Assembly: GCF_900114605.1 (NCBI RefSeq)
Contig: NZ_FOTP01000002.1
Location: forward strand, 620,001 to 684,000
Source: Bradyrhizobium sp. NFR13
GTDB taxonomy: Bacteria > Pseudomonadota > Alphaproteobacteria > Rhizobiales > Xanthobacteraceae
Length of the DNA stretch: 64,000 bases
Reading direction: 5' to 3'
The notes beneath the pieces were generated by a model. It had not been told where the DNA came from. It worked only from the letters and a program-made list of their open reading frames with translations, and did not search any database. Of this stretch, positions 38,104 through 47,149 are shown piece by piece. Positions within the stretch are counted from its first letter, which is position 1, and each line of letters opens with the position of its first letter. Position numbers and translations under genes: made by a program.

Positions 38104-38448
38104 ATGCGTGGGGCCTGGACCCCATCGGTCGTGCCGAACGGCGACGATCAAAATGTGTACTTGGTCGTGGACGGCCGACGGGGCGGTTGTGTTTGGCGGG
38201 AAGCCGATGTCGGGAAAACAGACCTCGATACCGTCATCGCCGATTTCTTTTCAGGGCGATATTCCGCCCCTGACCGCGTGGTCGCTTTCAATGTAACCGA
38301 ATGCTGGACGAAAGACGTATCAGCAGATATTGCCCGCTATATTCGGCAGCGGGCCGCTGTCACCTGCGAGGATCTGCCACCCGGCGTGAAGGACTTCGTC
38401 GAGCGCTACGCCGAACGTGAGCGCAGGTCGATAGTCCGGCCGGCGTGA
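38104..38448 (+). CDS. conserved hypothetical protein (Bradyrhizobium-type)
   Basis: 114-residue cytoplasmic protein of unknown function starting MRGAWTPSVVPNGDDQNVYL, followed by VVDGRRGGCVWREADVGKTD, DTVIADFFSGRYSAPDRVVA and FNVTECWTKDVSADIARYI. I recognise it as one of many near-identical small proteins found in multiple copies in Bradyrhizobium relatives, without an assigned role. No hydrophobic segment. The gap before it contains a terminator and its own leader. Confidence 0.85.
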   Translation: MRGAWTPSVVPNGDDQNVYLVVDGRRGGCVWREADVGKTDLDTVIADFFSGRYSAPDRVVAFNVTECWTKDVSADIARYIRQRAAVTCEDLPPGVKDFVERYAERERRSIVRPA

Positions 38449-38574
38449 TGGTGCCTGGATTTCGCCGGGTTTATCGCTTCGTGCTGCGATGGGTCCTTGC
38501 CATGCGCGAAGCGCGGTTGACGTCCCTTCCTTTCCCGCGCATCCAGCCCTCAACGAGAAACTTGGGGGCGGAAC

Positions 38575-40038
38575 GTGCTTTACCTCATCTGGGCACTGCC
38601 AGCGCTGGCGGTCATTGGCGCCATCGCCAGCGGGCTTGCCGGCACGCTCCCCGCCTCGCTCATCGGCCTCGCCACGGCGCTGGCCGTGGCCCTGACCACC
38701 GCTCCGCAACTGTTCGGGATCGCTGACGCCGCAACGGCGCTGCTGCGCGGCGCATGGATCGGCTGGATCGTCGTGCCCTACATCCTCGGCGGGTTGCTGT
38801 TCTGGCAAATGGCGATCCGCCCCGGCGATGCGGCCATGCCGGTCGAGACGTCACTGCCGGATGCGCATGCGCGGCGTCGCCTGCTGTTCACCGCCTGCTA
38901 TCTGATCGGACCCTTCGCGGAATCCGCCACCGGCTTCGGCATCGGCATCATGGGGACGATGGTGCTGATCCGCCGCCTCGGCCTGAAGCCGATCGAGCTG
39001 CTCGCCTTCTCGCTGGTCAGCCAAACGATGATCGTGTGGGGCGCCATGGGCAGCGGCGCGGTGGTCGGCGCTGCCTTCGCGCAGACCGATCCCACGGCGC
39101 TCGCGCTGCATACCAGCTTCATCTATCTCGTGTTCAATATCCTGTGGCTGCCGATCTACTGGCGCATGGCGGAGCGCGCCGGGATCACCGCTGACTGGCG
39201 CGAGCGCGCCAGCGAAGCACTCTGGCTGCTCGGCAGCCTCGGCCTCGCCATCGTTGCGACGGCATTTCTCGGCCCGGAGCCGGCGATGCTCGCGGCGTTC
39301 GGGCCGGCCATCGTGCTGCGTTATCTGATCGACGAGAAGCCGGACCGCGCGGCGATCGCCGCTGCGGCACGGCGCATGCTGCCATTCACGCTACTGATCG
39401 GCTGGCTCGCGCTGACGCGCCTCGTGCCGCCGCTCAACCAGGTGCTCCAGACCACATGGAGCATGCAGCCCTTCGCCGGCGCGCCGGTCTGGGCGCCGCT
39501 GTTTCACGCCGGCACCTGGCTGGTCGCGGCGGCCGTGCTGACCGCCCTGCTCTATGGTCATCAGCGGGCCTTTCCTGCGGAGATCGCAGCCGCCTGGAAA
39601 ACCGGCCGGCTCGCCGTCCTCACGGTGATCGTGTTCTCGATGATGGCCGAACTGCTGTCGCGCTCGGGGATCGCCGGCGGCCTCGCCCGCGGCATGTACG
39701 ACACGTTCGGGGTCTGGTCGGTGACGGTCACGCCGATGATCTCGGCCGTGTTCGGCGCGCTGGCCAATAGCGGCAATGCGGCCAACGGATTGTTCATGCC
39801 GTCGCAGCTCAGCCTTGCGACCGAGGCCGGTCTCGACGTCGCCGCCGTCGTCGCGCTTCAGCATGCCGCCGCGCTGTCGCTCAACATGGTCTCGCCGGTG
39901 CGGATGTCGATCGTCTGCAATCTCGCCGGCACGCCCGGCCACGAGCGGGACGCCTATCGCGCGATGCTGCCGTTCGTGGTCGTCATCGTCGCGGTGCTGC
40001 TTGCGATCTCGGTACTGATCGCCACACGGTTGATTTGA
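38575..40038 (+). CDS. lctP: L-lactate permease family transporter
   Basis: Inner-membrane symporter of the lactate permease (LctP/GlcA) family, 487 residues with about a dozen hydrophobic segments. The family block GPFAESATGFGIGIMGTMVL (about 111-130) is present, and VFGALANSGNAANGLFMPSQ with SLATEAGLDVAAVVALQHAA near the C-terminus. The start is GTG with GGGGGCGGAAC before it. Transports L-lactate, D-lactate or glycolate with protons. No lactate dehydrogenase gene is next to it; the only one in the window is the remnant at 23930-24262. Confidence 0.92.
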   Translation: MLYLIWALPALAVIGAIASGLAGTLPASLIGLATALAVALTTAPQLFGIADAATALLRGAWIGWIVVPYILGGLLFWQMAIRPGDAAMPVETSLPDAHARRRLLFTACYLIGPFAESATGFGIGIMGTMVLIRRLGLKPIELLAFSLVSQTMIVWGAMGSGAVVGAAFAQTDPTALALHTSFIYLVFNILWLPIYWRMAERAGITADWRERASEALWLLGSLGLAIVATAFLGPEPAMLAAFGPAIVLRYLIDEKPDRAAIAAAARRMLPFTLLIGWLALTRLVPPLNQVLQTTWSMQPFAGAPVWAPLFHAGTWLVAAAVLTALLYGHQRAFPAEIAAAWKTGRLAVLTVIVFSMMAELLSRSGIAGGLARGMYDTFGVWSVTVTPMISAVFGALANSGNAANGLFMPSQLSLATEAGLDVAAVVALQHAAALSLNMVSPVRMSIVCNLAGTPGHERDAYRAMLPFVVVIVAVLLAISVLIATRLI

Positions 40039-40082
40039 GGTTCAGTGGCCCGAATGAGCCGGAAGCCAGTGGCGATCCCTCG

Positions 40083-40484
40083 TCACCCGATCTTGAACTT
40101 GCTGTAAGCCTCGCTCGTGCAAATGATCACATGCTCGGCACAACCGTTGGTCCGGTGCGGATCGCAAAGATGTTCATAGTCCGGTGACGTCATCATCTCG
40201 ACGAAGACTGCGACGGAGGGATAATAAACGAGCGCCAGATAGTCCCACTGTTGATGGTCCGCTTCGCCGAGCGCGACGGCTTTGGCGTCGCCGGTCCACA
40301 GCAAGGTGCCGCCGCGGGCCTTGATCATCGGCACGGTCAGCGCGCTGTAACGCAGATAGGCGTCCCAGCCCGACCCATCGCCGTCGAGCGAGCGCTCGCG
40401 GAATCGCATCAGATTGACCATGACGATCGGGCCCTGATGCTCCAGCTCTTTGAGCCCCTTGATGTTCAGGAGATCGACACCCAT
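40083..40484 (-). CDS. DUF1330 family protein
   Basis: 133-residue protein with the ferredoxin-like DUF1330 fold: GPIVMVNLMRFRE, WDAYLRYSALTVPMIKARGG, LLWTGDAKAVALGEADHQQW and YYPSVAVFVEMMTSPDYEHL. This family has dimeric alpha-beta barrels with unknown reactions. The ATG at 40484 has AGGAGA six bases upstream. It lies 49 bases after the Dyp-type peroxidase gene on the same strand, so both may share a transcript and a redox context. Confidence 0.88.
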   Translation of the reverse strand: MGVDLLNIKGLKELEHQGPIVMVNLMRFRERSLDGDGSGWDAYLRYSALTVPMIKARGGTLLWTGDAKAVALGEADHQQWDYLALVYYPSVAVFVEMMTSPDYEHLCDPHRTNGCAEHVIICTSEAYSKFKIG

Positions 40485-40532
40485 GCACAATCTCCTGTTT
40501 CAGCAAGCCGCGGGCAAATAAGCGAACACCGG

Positions 40533-41480
40533 TTAAGCCTCGGGATCGACATCGTCCAGGAACGTCGCTGTGGGAACGAAGAACAGCGTCCCCGTCACCG
40601 CGCGGCTGAAATCCAGCAGATGGTCGTAAGTGCCCGGCGGGTTGCCGATGAACATGTTCTCCAGCATCTTCTCAATGCGCTGCGGGGAACGGGCGTAACC
40701 GATGAAATAGGTGCCGAACTCACCTTTGCCCACTTCGCCGAACGGCATGTTGTCGCGCAGGATTTGAAGCTGCTCCCCATTCTCTTCAATCGACGTCAGG
40801 ACGTTGTGCGCATACGGCTTCTTCTCGGAATCGCGCTGTTCGATATCGGACAGCTTGTGCCGGCCAATGATGTTCTCCTGTTCCTCGACGGGCACCTTGT
40901 TCCATCGCGCGACGTCGTGCAGATATTTTTGCACGATCACGTAGCTGCCTCCGGCAAAGCCGGGGTCTTCATCGCCGACAAGGGTGGCCGCGTCAGCGGC
41001 CTGACCGACAGGGTTTTCAGTTCCGTCAACAAAGCCGATCAGATCGCGGTCGTCGAAGAATTTGAAACCGTGCACCTCGTCCACGGCCGAAACCGCGCCG
41101 GCGAGCCGCGACATGATATGCGTCGCCAGCTCGAAACAGAGATCCATGCTCGCCGCACGGATGTGAAAGAGGATGTCGCCGGGTGTCGAAACGGCGGTAT
41201 GCACGCCGCGAATTTCGCGAAACGGATGCAAGTCTTTCGGACTCGGCGCTCCGAACACCCGACTCCAGGCGTCAGAGCCGAACCCCATGATGCAGGACAG
41301 CTGCCCATTGAGATTGCGGAATCCCACGCCGCGCAGCAGGCTCGACAGGTCGCCGCACAAGCCACGAACCGCCTTCTCGGGGGCCGGTCCGGGATTGATC
41401 GTCACGACCAGGAATATCGCCGCCCGCGTCAGCCTGGCAGCGACCGACTGGGACACGGGAGCCGGCAAGCTTGAAACCAT
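40533..41480 (-). CDS. Dyp-type haem peroxidase
   Basis: Haem peroxidase of the DyP family, 315 residues, no signal peptide. The signature GFVDGTEN spans 149-156 with the catalytic Asp152. His225 (in AHNV) is the likely proximal haem ligand, and the Arg in GTYFIGYARSP is the distal one. The N-terminal half is the usual ferredoxin-like repeat. Intracellular DyPs oxidise dyes or iron-bound compounds with H2O2, some inside encapsulin shells. No encapsulin gene is nearby and the C-terminus (FFVPTATFLDDVDPEA) carries no obvious cargo peptide. Confidence 0.93.
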   Translation of the reverse strand: MVSSLPAPVSQSVAARLTRAAIFLVVTINPGPAPEKAVRGLCGDLSSLLRGVGFRNLNGQLSCIMGFGSDAWSRVFGAPSPKDLHPFREIRGVHTAVSTPGDILFHIRAASMDLCFELATHIMSRLAGAVSAVDEVHGFKFFDDRDLIGFVDGTENPVGQAADAATLVGDEDPGFAGGSYVIVQKYLHDVARWNKVPVEEQENIIGRHKLSDIEQRDSEKKPYAHNVLTSIEENGEQLQILRDNMPFGEVGKGEFGTYFIGYARSPQRIEKMLENMFIGNPPGTYDHLLDFSRAVTGTLFFVPTATFLDDVDPEA

Positions 41481-41546
41481 GTTCGATCCATTCGATATCA
41501 GTTGTGTCGCGTATCTTTAGCGTGACGAAGATAACTGCCGACGCGC

Positions 41547-43019
41547 CTATATCCGGCTCACATGCTTTGCCGGCAACTTGCCGCCATTCCACTTGCCGTC
41601 GATCGCGCGCTCGACCTGCGCGGCCAGTTGCAGCAGCAGGCCGTCATTGGCCTGACGCGTCTGCGCCTGGATGCCGAGCGGCAGTCCGTTCTCCTGCGCC
41701 GCCAGCGGCAGCGAAATGCCAGGAATGCCGCACAGATTGGCGAGCGGAGTATAGGCGAAATTCTTCCACAGGTTGGCGAACCAGTCATGGACCGACGGAT
41801 TGGTGCTGGTGGTGAGATATTCCGATGTGCCGACCTTCGGCGTCGGCTTGGCGGTGATCGGCGTCAGGATGATGTCGTAGCGCTCGAAGAACGCGCCGAA
41901 GGCCCGCGAGGTCGTGTTGAACACCGCCTGCATCGCGTTGCGCTCGGTGTAGGACGTGTTCAGCCCGCTCTCCCAGATCTTGATGTTGATCGGCTCCAGC
42001 AGATCGGTGGTCGGTTTATCCAAACCGAGCCGCGCCAGATGACCGGCGATCACCTGCGCGAAATTGCTGATGTAGCAGGTCGTCTGCGCGGCAAATGCGT
42101 TACGGAAATCCACCTCCGGCAACGCCCATTCCACGTGATGGCCGAGCCCTTCGAGCATTTTGCCGACACGCTCCAGCTCTGCAACGAAATGCGGCGGCGC
42201 TTTGTAGTCGCCCCACTCATGCGACAGCGCGATGCGCAATTTGGCGGGATCGCGCTTGATCAACTCGCTATAGGGCTCGGCCGGCGACCAGAACGGCATG
42301 AATTCGCCGGGTGCGCCGCCGCGGCAATTATCGACAAAGGCTGCGGTGTCGCGCACGCTGCGGCTCACGCAGCCCTGGATCGAGACCAACCCGGAGAGAT
42401 CCGACAGCGCGGGCGCCAGCGAATAGACGCCGCGCGAGACCTTCAGGCCGATCAGCCCGTTGACGCCCGCGGGAATACGGATCGAACCGCCGCCATCGGT
42501 GGCATGCGAAATGGGAAGCACGCCGGCTGCCACCATCGCCGCACTCCCGGCGGAGGAGCCACAGGTCGTGTAATCGGTGTCCCAGGGATTGCGGGTAACA
42601 TAGAGCTTGTTCTCGGCAGAACTGCAGACGCCGAATTCCGGCGTGGTGCTGCGGCCAATGATGTTGAGCCCGGCGCCGCGGATCTTGCCGGTCAGGAAGC
42701 TATCCTGCGCTGGGCGATGCCCTTGCATGATCATGGAGCCGAATTCCTGCAGCCGTCCCTTCAGGGTCGGGCCGAGGTCCTTCATCAGGTACGGAACGCC
42801 AGCGAACGCGCCGTCCGCATTCATGCCGTCCTTCAGCGGATCGGCGACCACGTCATCGAACACTTCGACGACGGCATCGAGCGGAGGATTGGTGCTGGCG
42901 ATGCCGGCCGCGGCCTGCGCCGCCAGTTCGGCCGGGGACACGTCGCCCTTGCGCACGCGCGCGGCCAGCGCCACCGCGTCGTGTTTGGCCCATTCGTCCC
43001 AGCTCATCGCCAATGTCAT
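41547..43019 (-). CDS. amidase-signature family hydrolase
   Basis: 490-residue amidase with the Ser-cisSer-Lys arrangement: Lys80 in VPYLMKD, the glycine/serine loop TCGSSAGSAAMVAAG (about 152-166) holding the cis-Ser, and nucleophile Ser179 in DGGGSIRIPAG. The loop reads CGSSAGS where many members have GGSSGGS. Such enzymes hydrolyse carboxamides, and some belong to amide or cyclic-imide catabolism. No signal peptide. ATG at 43019; a second Met four codons in. Stands alone. Confidence 0.92.
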   Translation of the reverse strand: MTLAMSWDEWAKHDAVALAARVRKGDVSPAELAAQAAAGIASTNPPLDAVVEVFDDVVADPLKDGMNADGAFAGVPYLMKDLGPTLKGRLQEFGSMIMQGHRPAQDSFLTGKIRGAGLNIIGRSTTPEFGVCSSAENKLYVTRNPWDTDYTTCGSSAGSAAMVAAGVLPISHATDGGGSIRIPAGVNGLIGLKVSRGVYSLAPALSDLSGLVSIQGCVSRSVRDTAAFVDNCRGGAPGEFMPFWSPAEPYSELIKRDPAKLRIALSHEWGDYKAPPHFVAELERVGKMLEGLGHHVEWALPEVDFRNAFAAQTTCYISNFAQVIAGHLARLGLDKPTTDLLEPINIKIWESGLNTSYTERNAMQAVFNTTSRAFGAFFERYDIILTPITAKPTPKVGTSEYLTTSTNPSVHDWFANLWKNFAYTPLANLCGIPGISLPLAAQENGLPLGIQAQTRQANDGLLLQLAAQVERAIDGKWNGGKLPAKHVSRI

Positions 43020-43266
43020 GTCGCACGTCCAATTCGAGATTCGGTTGGTACGAGCCTAGACCGGATAACGGTTTTTTCGGAAGCCGTGGCAGGTGCCCTG
43101 AGAGCGCGGCTGACGCAGGGCAGACCAGCGTGCCGAATGGCGATCGCCGTCCCCCTCTCCGGCGGCGGCGGCAAATTCCAGCAGGACGTCAGCGTGCGGC
43201 ACCATAGCCGGGCCGCTGATACCCGAGTAGCGCTTCGCTTCACCCATCCCGCGAAATACTTTGGCG

Positions 43267-43566
43267 TCAAAGGCGCAATAGGTTCAGTACGGTGCCGACG
43301 GCAGTAACAAGAGTCAGCCCGATAACGATCGCCCGCCAAAGAAACTGCTGACGCGCCGTGCGCCGGTCGTGGAACGCCAGCCAGTCGCGAACGAAACCAC
43401 CCGGAATATCGAATATGACCGCGCGCTTGCCGGGATGACGGATCTCATGATCGGCAAACATCGCCCGTACATTCATCAGGCCCAATCGCTCAAGCTCGCA
43501 ATACCATTGCCATCCGTGCTCGCCGTTGGTCCACCGGTTCTCGAAGGGAAGCTTGTGCGGTTTCAT
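43267..43566 (-). CDS. small membrane-anchored protein, unknown
   Basis: 99-residue protein: a polar N-terminal part (NRWTNGEHGWQWYCELERLG and GKRAVIFDIPGGFVRDWLAF) and one C-terminal membrane segment (WRAIVIGLTLVTAVGTVLNL). No known function. The ATG at 43566 has GGAGGTGCGCG upstream, a good ribosome binding site, which supports a real gene. Confidence 0.7.
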   Translation of the reverse strand: MKPHKLPFENRWTNGEHGWQWYCELERLGLMNVRAMFADHEIRHPGKRAVIFDIPGGFVRDWLAFHDRRTARQQFLWRAIVIGLTLVTAVGTVLNLLRL

Positions 43567-43722
43567 CGCGCACCTCCATCACATCTCCTTATCCCGAGGA
43601 AGATATGGTCTCGCCGGCGCCGGCAGCAGATCCTTCAATCGGTAACCGGACATTATTTGCCTGCAACCGCCGACCGACATGACCGCCACTCGGATGAGCC
43701 GGACCGCCGCAATGGGCCAGCA

Positions 43723-44082
43723 TCACCCGCAATTCCAGATCGGCCCGATCGGCGTGCGCGTCCAGCACGGGCCGAAGCTGCCGCCATTGTACTGGCCGCG
43801 ATAGAAACCGGGCCGGCCGAAATAATATTTCTCGCCGTCGGACCAGCGGTAATAGACCGGGGTGCGGTCGATATACCAATGGCGCTTGTCGCGCTTGGCC
43901 ATGCGCAGGTCCGCGCGCTTCTGCATGAACAGCGGAACGCTGTTGTTCAGCGGCTGGTGGTAGCCCGGCAGGAAGCCGTAGCCCTTCCATTGCTGCGATT
44001 TCTTCTTGACCGGCGCAGCCAGTGCAACGGCGGAAGTGAGCGACAGGACGAGAGCAATCAATAGACACATGAATCGCGACAT
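43723..44082 (-). CDS. secreted small basic protein, unknown
   Basis: 119-residue exported protein with a signal peptide (1-22, ending ALAA). The mature part is Tyr/Trp/Lys/Arg-rich (QQWKGYGFLPGYHQPL, DKRHWYIDRTPVYYRWSDGE, YYFGRPGFYRGQYNGGSFGP) and has two Cys near the end (CWTRTPIGPIWNCG). Such small periplasmic proteins of rhizobia have no assigned role. The frame continues upstream to 44118, but the signal peptide starts at 44082. Confidence 0.75.
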   Translation of the reverse strand: MSRFMCLLIALVLSLTSAVALAAPVKKKSQQWKGYGFLPGYHQPLNNSVPLFMQKRADLRMAKRDKRHWYIDRTPVYYRWSDGEKYYFGRPGFYRGQYNGGSFGPCWTRTPIGPIWNCG

Positions 44083-44327
44083 ACCCACAGCATAGAGATT
44101 TGGCGCGCGGGCAGCCATTCAAATTCAGGTGGGGCGGATGGATTCCTCAGGGTATCCCTGTGACGTTGTGTCTCCGTCGTGATACCCTCACGCCATGAAA
44201 ACCAAGCCCTCGCCGATATCCTGGAACGCGTCGAGACGTGGCCGCCACATCTGCAGGACGAGCCGCATTCAGTGCCGAGCTGATCGTGAAGCGCGACGGC
44301 GCCCCGCCCCAAATTTGGAAGACCGCG

Positions 44328-44750
44328 ATGCGATTTTTGTTCTGCTCTCTGTGGGCGATCGGCTTTCTGGGGACGCAGGCATTGGCGAAGGAGCCAACAT
44401 TCTTCCAGAAACAACTCATCGCATACGTGGCTGCACACCCGATCGGTTTCCCGGCAGAATTGCGAAGTGAGCGTCTGCCCATCGATGTGCTCTTAAAATT
44501 CTCACTCGACCGGGATGGTAAACTGTTGAACCCGAGAGTCGAAAAGGGAACGGGCATTCCGAAGGTCGATCAGGATTTGCTGGAGTGGCTGGCGAAGCTG
44601 CAACCATTCCCGATGGTTTCAGCCGACGACGAGGCCCTGCAAGAGATCCAGTTGCCTGTCCGGTTTGGAGCGCGGCCACCTGCGCAGACTTACGAAGAGA
44701 GCGAGAGAAGAATAAAACAGATGATCGGAAACGTCTGTAAGGGCTGCTAA
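44328..44750 (+). CDS. secreted protein with TonB-C-terminal-like domain
   Basis: 140-residue protein with a signal peptide (about 1-20, ending ALA). The rest resembles the beta-alpha-beta C-terminal domain of TonB: VDQDLLEWLAKLQPF at the helix, and strands around IDVLLKFSLDRDGKLLNPRV and ALQEIQLPVRFGA. TonB's usual membrane anchor and Pro-rich linker are absent, so it is a free periplasmic domain rather than a canonical energy transducer. The C-terminus has CKGC. I chose the ATG at 44328. Confidence 0.75.
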   Translation: MRFLFCSLWAIGFLGTQALAKEPTFFQKQLIAYVAAHPIGFPAELRSERLPIDVLLKFSLDRDGKLLNPRVEKGTGIPKVDQDLLEWLAKLQPFPMVSADDEALQEIQLPVRFGARPPAQTYEESERRIKQMIGNVCKGC

Positions 44751-44771
44751 CCGATCGCGCGGCAGCCCTCG

Positions 44772-44810
44772 AAATGTCGGCAACGTGCAGACGCTGATCA
44801 CCTCGCAGGG
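44772..44810 (-). pseudogene. remnant of the C-terminus of an XRE-cupin regulator gene
   Basis: The minus strand encodes CEVISVCTLPTF. The intact regulator at 47798-48382 ends CEVISACTPPTF. The nucleotide match extends over about 39 bases with scattered changes and no stop codon. This is a short copy without promoter or start, just downstream of the TonB-like gene. Confidence 0.55.
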
Positions 44811-44844
44811 TTCAACGCCTCCGATCACGGAGCAGCGATCCCGA

Positions 44845-45345
44845 TCAGTTTCTGCTCATGTTGATGGTGACGTTCCGGATGTCGCCTTCGGACGATATCG
44901 AGAAAGACTGCTTGTTGCCGCGCGTCGAGAGCGACAGACTGGCCGAGAAGCCCGGCGCATCGATGACGGCCGAGATGAGGCCGCCGGATTCCCGGCCTGC
45001 GATGCTTCCGCTGATGCCGCGACTGGTCTCGCTCCATGATCCGGCGATGGTCCCATCCTGGCTGACCACGTCGCTGTTGAGATCGAAGCGGTAGCTGTCG
45101 CTCGCACAACGCAAGCTCTGCAGCAGCCGCCTTTCGCCGTTGCTGACCTGGTATGTCGCCTTGCAGCGAAGCCGCTCTTTCGATCCGTCGGACAGCGAGA
45201 TCGCTCCCGCGCCTGCCCAGGACCCGGTCAGGCCCGTGAACGGCAGCGACTGCGCCGCCGCCGAACCCGAGGCGGCGGCAACCAGGATCGACACCAGCGC
45301 CATCCGGCGGGGCGAAACGATCTTGCGAAGCATGGACAATCTCAT
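44845..45345 (-). CDS. secreted beta-rich protein, unknown
   Basis: 166-residue exported protein with a signal peptide (about 1-31, ending SAAAQ). The domain begins LPFTGLTGSWAGAGAISLSD and continues KERLRCKATYQVSNGERRLL, RFDLNSDVVSQDGTIAGSWS and ISSEGDIRNVTINMSRN. The alternating hydrophobic pattern indicates an all-beta fold. I know it only as a conserved protein of Bradyrhizobium relatives. It is followed on the same strand by the patatin-type gene region in a separate transcript. Confidence 0.75.
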   Translation of the reverse strand: MRLSMLRKIVSPRRMALVSILVAAASGSAAAQSLPFTGLTGSWAGAGAISLSDGSKERLRCKATYQVSNGERRLLQSLRCASDSYRFDLNSDVVSQDGTIAGSWSETSRGISGSIAGRESGGLISAVIDAPGFSASLSLSTRGNKQSFSISSEGDIRNVTINMSRN

Positions 45346-45399
45346 GAGGTCACTCCTGTTTCAGCACGCATGTGCCGGGTTTAAACGTCGCATCGCACA

Positions 45400-46638
45400 T
45401 CAGTTGCCGCTTGCGACCTGCCGCGTGGGTGCTGTGTGTGATGCCGCCACGGAATCCTGATCGTCGGAGGGCGGGGATTTCGACCAGAGACGATTGCCTC
45501 GCGCTCTATCGTAACCGTACTCAAACAGCGCGCGCATATAGGCGGTATCGAAGCCTGACATCGGCGATGGCGGTCGATCGCCCTCGATATAGGTCAGATT
45601 GAATCCAAACTTGTTGCGGCGGGCGAAGGCATAGGTGTTGTAGAGGATGGAGCGTGTCTGCATCTTCGTCACGGTCGACGACGACCGCGCAGCGATTTCG
45701 ATGGTGGAATTGGGAATGACCTGAAATTCCCGTTCGATCTTGTTGTTGATCAGGACGTAGAGCTGCAGCTTCTCTGCTCGGGCGAATGTGGCGTCGCGCA
45801 GCAGGAAGGCCTCCGGCAATGTCAGGACAGGCGCGGTGACGCCGCCATCGACATGCATTTCCTCGAAGCGCTTGCCGTTCGCCTCCGCGGTCACCAGCAT
45901 CGGCGGAAACACCACAGGCAGGCTCGCCGATGCCGCGACAATATCCCGGAACAGGTTCAAAGCTTCTGGCGTGCGAAGCGAGGCGATCCGCCCCATGTCC
46001 CAGATGGCAGTGCGCTGGGAGTCCAGATTGGTCGTGACGATGAACAGCATCCGTCCCTTCGCGTGTTCGGCGGCGACGGCGGCAACGAAGTTCTCGTCGA
46101 TATACTTCGCCACCAGCTCGCGTAGCCGCGTGTTGCCGAACAGGCCTGAACCAAAGATCGCATTGAACGGATTGGGCGCGTCGAGCAGGCTCGCGGCGAC
46201 GCCGCTGGTGTAGAGGTCCCGCAAGGTCGCGTCATAGTCGGGACCGAGAAACGCAAAGGGCGCGATCAGCGCGCCGGTACTCACACCGGATACCATCGAG
46301 AACGACGGGCGCGTCCCCGCTTCGGTCCAGCCGTTGAGCACGCCGGCGCCATAGGCGCCGTCCGCCCCGCCTCCGGATAGCGCCAGATAGGTTCGAGGCC
46401 CTCGCAGCGCGACCTGATTCTGATCGCTTCGGAACGTCGAGGCCGGTTCGTCCGCATAACGGCGCAGGTTCGTGAGATCGAGGACGCGCGCACTGGATGC
46501 ATCCGCAACGCTATACGGCGTCCGTGGCAATGACGAACATCCGGCGACCAGCAGGCTCAGCGCCGCAGCCACAAGCGACGAGACCGACGGCCGCCAATGG
46601 CGGCCATGCATGACATGTTCGGTCAGGAGAGCGCTCAC
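45400..46638 (-). CDS. patatin-like phospholipase, lipoprotein
   Basis: Predicted membrane-anchored phospholipase/acyl hydrolase of 412 residues. An N-terminal signal with lipobox LLVAGC (Cys34) is followed by the patatin core: oxyanion motif GGGADG (89-94), GVSTG with nucleophile Ser120, and Asp264 in DGG, forming the Ser-Asp dyad. The GTG start overlaps the stop of the upstream small gene by four bases, so the two are translationally coupled. The TetR gene on the opposite strand may control this pair. Substrate unknown. Confidence 0.9.
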   Translation of the reverse strand: MSALLTEHVMHGRHWRPSVSSLVAAALSLLVAGCSSLPRTPYSVADASSARVLDLTNLRRYADEPASTFRSDQNQVALRGPRTYLALSGGGADGAYGAGVLNGWTEAGTRPSFSMVSGVSTGALIAPFAFLGPDYDATLRDLYTSGVAASLLDAPNPFNAIFGSGLFGNTRLRELVAKYIDENFVAAVAAEHAKGRMLFIVTTNLDSQRTAIWDMGRIASLRTPEALNLFRDIVAASASLPVVFPPMLVTAEANGKRFEEMHVDGGVTAPVLTLPEAFLLRDATFARAEKLQLYVLINNKIEREFQVIPNSTIEIAARSSSTVTKMQTRSILYNTYAFARRNKFGFNLTYIEGDRPPSPMSGFDTAYMRALFEYGYDRARGNRLWSKSPPSDDQDSVAASHTAPTRQVASGN

Positions 46639-46913
46639 GGGTTCGATGCCCCGCTTACGGAACTACGTCGCTGGGCGACCTGAAAGGATGCCGCCGCAGG
46701 TTGGGTGACGAGCTCGAGATAGTCCTGGTGGATCGCCTGGATGGTCTTCCGCTCGTCGAACTTGATCCGCCAACTGCTCGGCGAGCCGTTCCCCACGATG
46801 ACTCCCTGACGATCGCCGTATTTGGGATGCCGTTCACGACCGAGACGGCTCATCCGGACACGGGCACCACGGAACAGCCGCGGTGGCGATTTGCTGTCAT
46901 CAGCGTTCTTCAT
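46635..46913 (-). CDS. small KOW-like protein upstream of the patatin gene
   Basis: 92-residue basic protein with a motif GARVRMSRLGRERHPKYGDR and QGVIVGNGSPSSWRIKFDER, resembling the KOW/SH3-like strand pattern used by nucleic-acid-binding and ribosomal proteins. No known role. Its TGA overlaps the patatin start by four bases. The first gene of this unit; a TetR gene lies divergently upstream. Confidence 0.6.
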   Translation of the reverse strand: MKNADDSKSPPRLFRGARVRMSRLGRERHPKYGDRQGVIVGNGSPSSWRIKFDERKTIQAIHQDYLELVTQPAAASFQVAQRRSSVSGASNP

Positions 46914-47073
46914 GCAGCCCCCGCCCCGTCCGGCGCCTGCTGCGCAATCAGTGTCGCTTTCGCTGTGGCCGCGGTTTCGATCGGCTTGCGTCGCCGATCC
47001 GCGGTGCCGGCCGCATCGGCTGGCAATGGAGACATCATTTTGAAAGCACTATGCATTTGACCGCGGCAATTAA

Positions 47074-47114
47074 GTGAGCAATCACTCACTATTATTGACT
47101 GACTCAAAAGTCAA
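47074..47114. promoter_or_regulatory. palindromic sites upstream of the TetR gene
   Basis: Two inverted repeats. GTGAG-CAATCA-CTCAC spans 47074-47089 (perfect), and TTGACT / AGTCAA arms lie at 47095-47114. They are in the 236-base gap between the divergent patatin operon and the TetR gene. They are plausible operators; the first has the size usual for TetR dimers. Confidence 0.65.
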
Positions 47115-47149
47115 TAGCACCCCACCGAGCGTTCGATTATCCTCGCCCC

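Noticed and set aside
41562-43307. 581-codon plus-strand frame over the amidase
   Set aside because: Antisense shadow of the amidase-signature gene.
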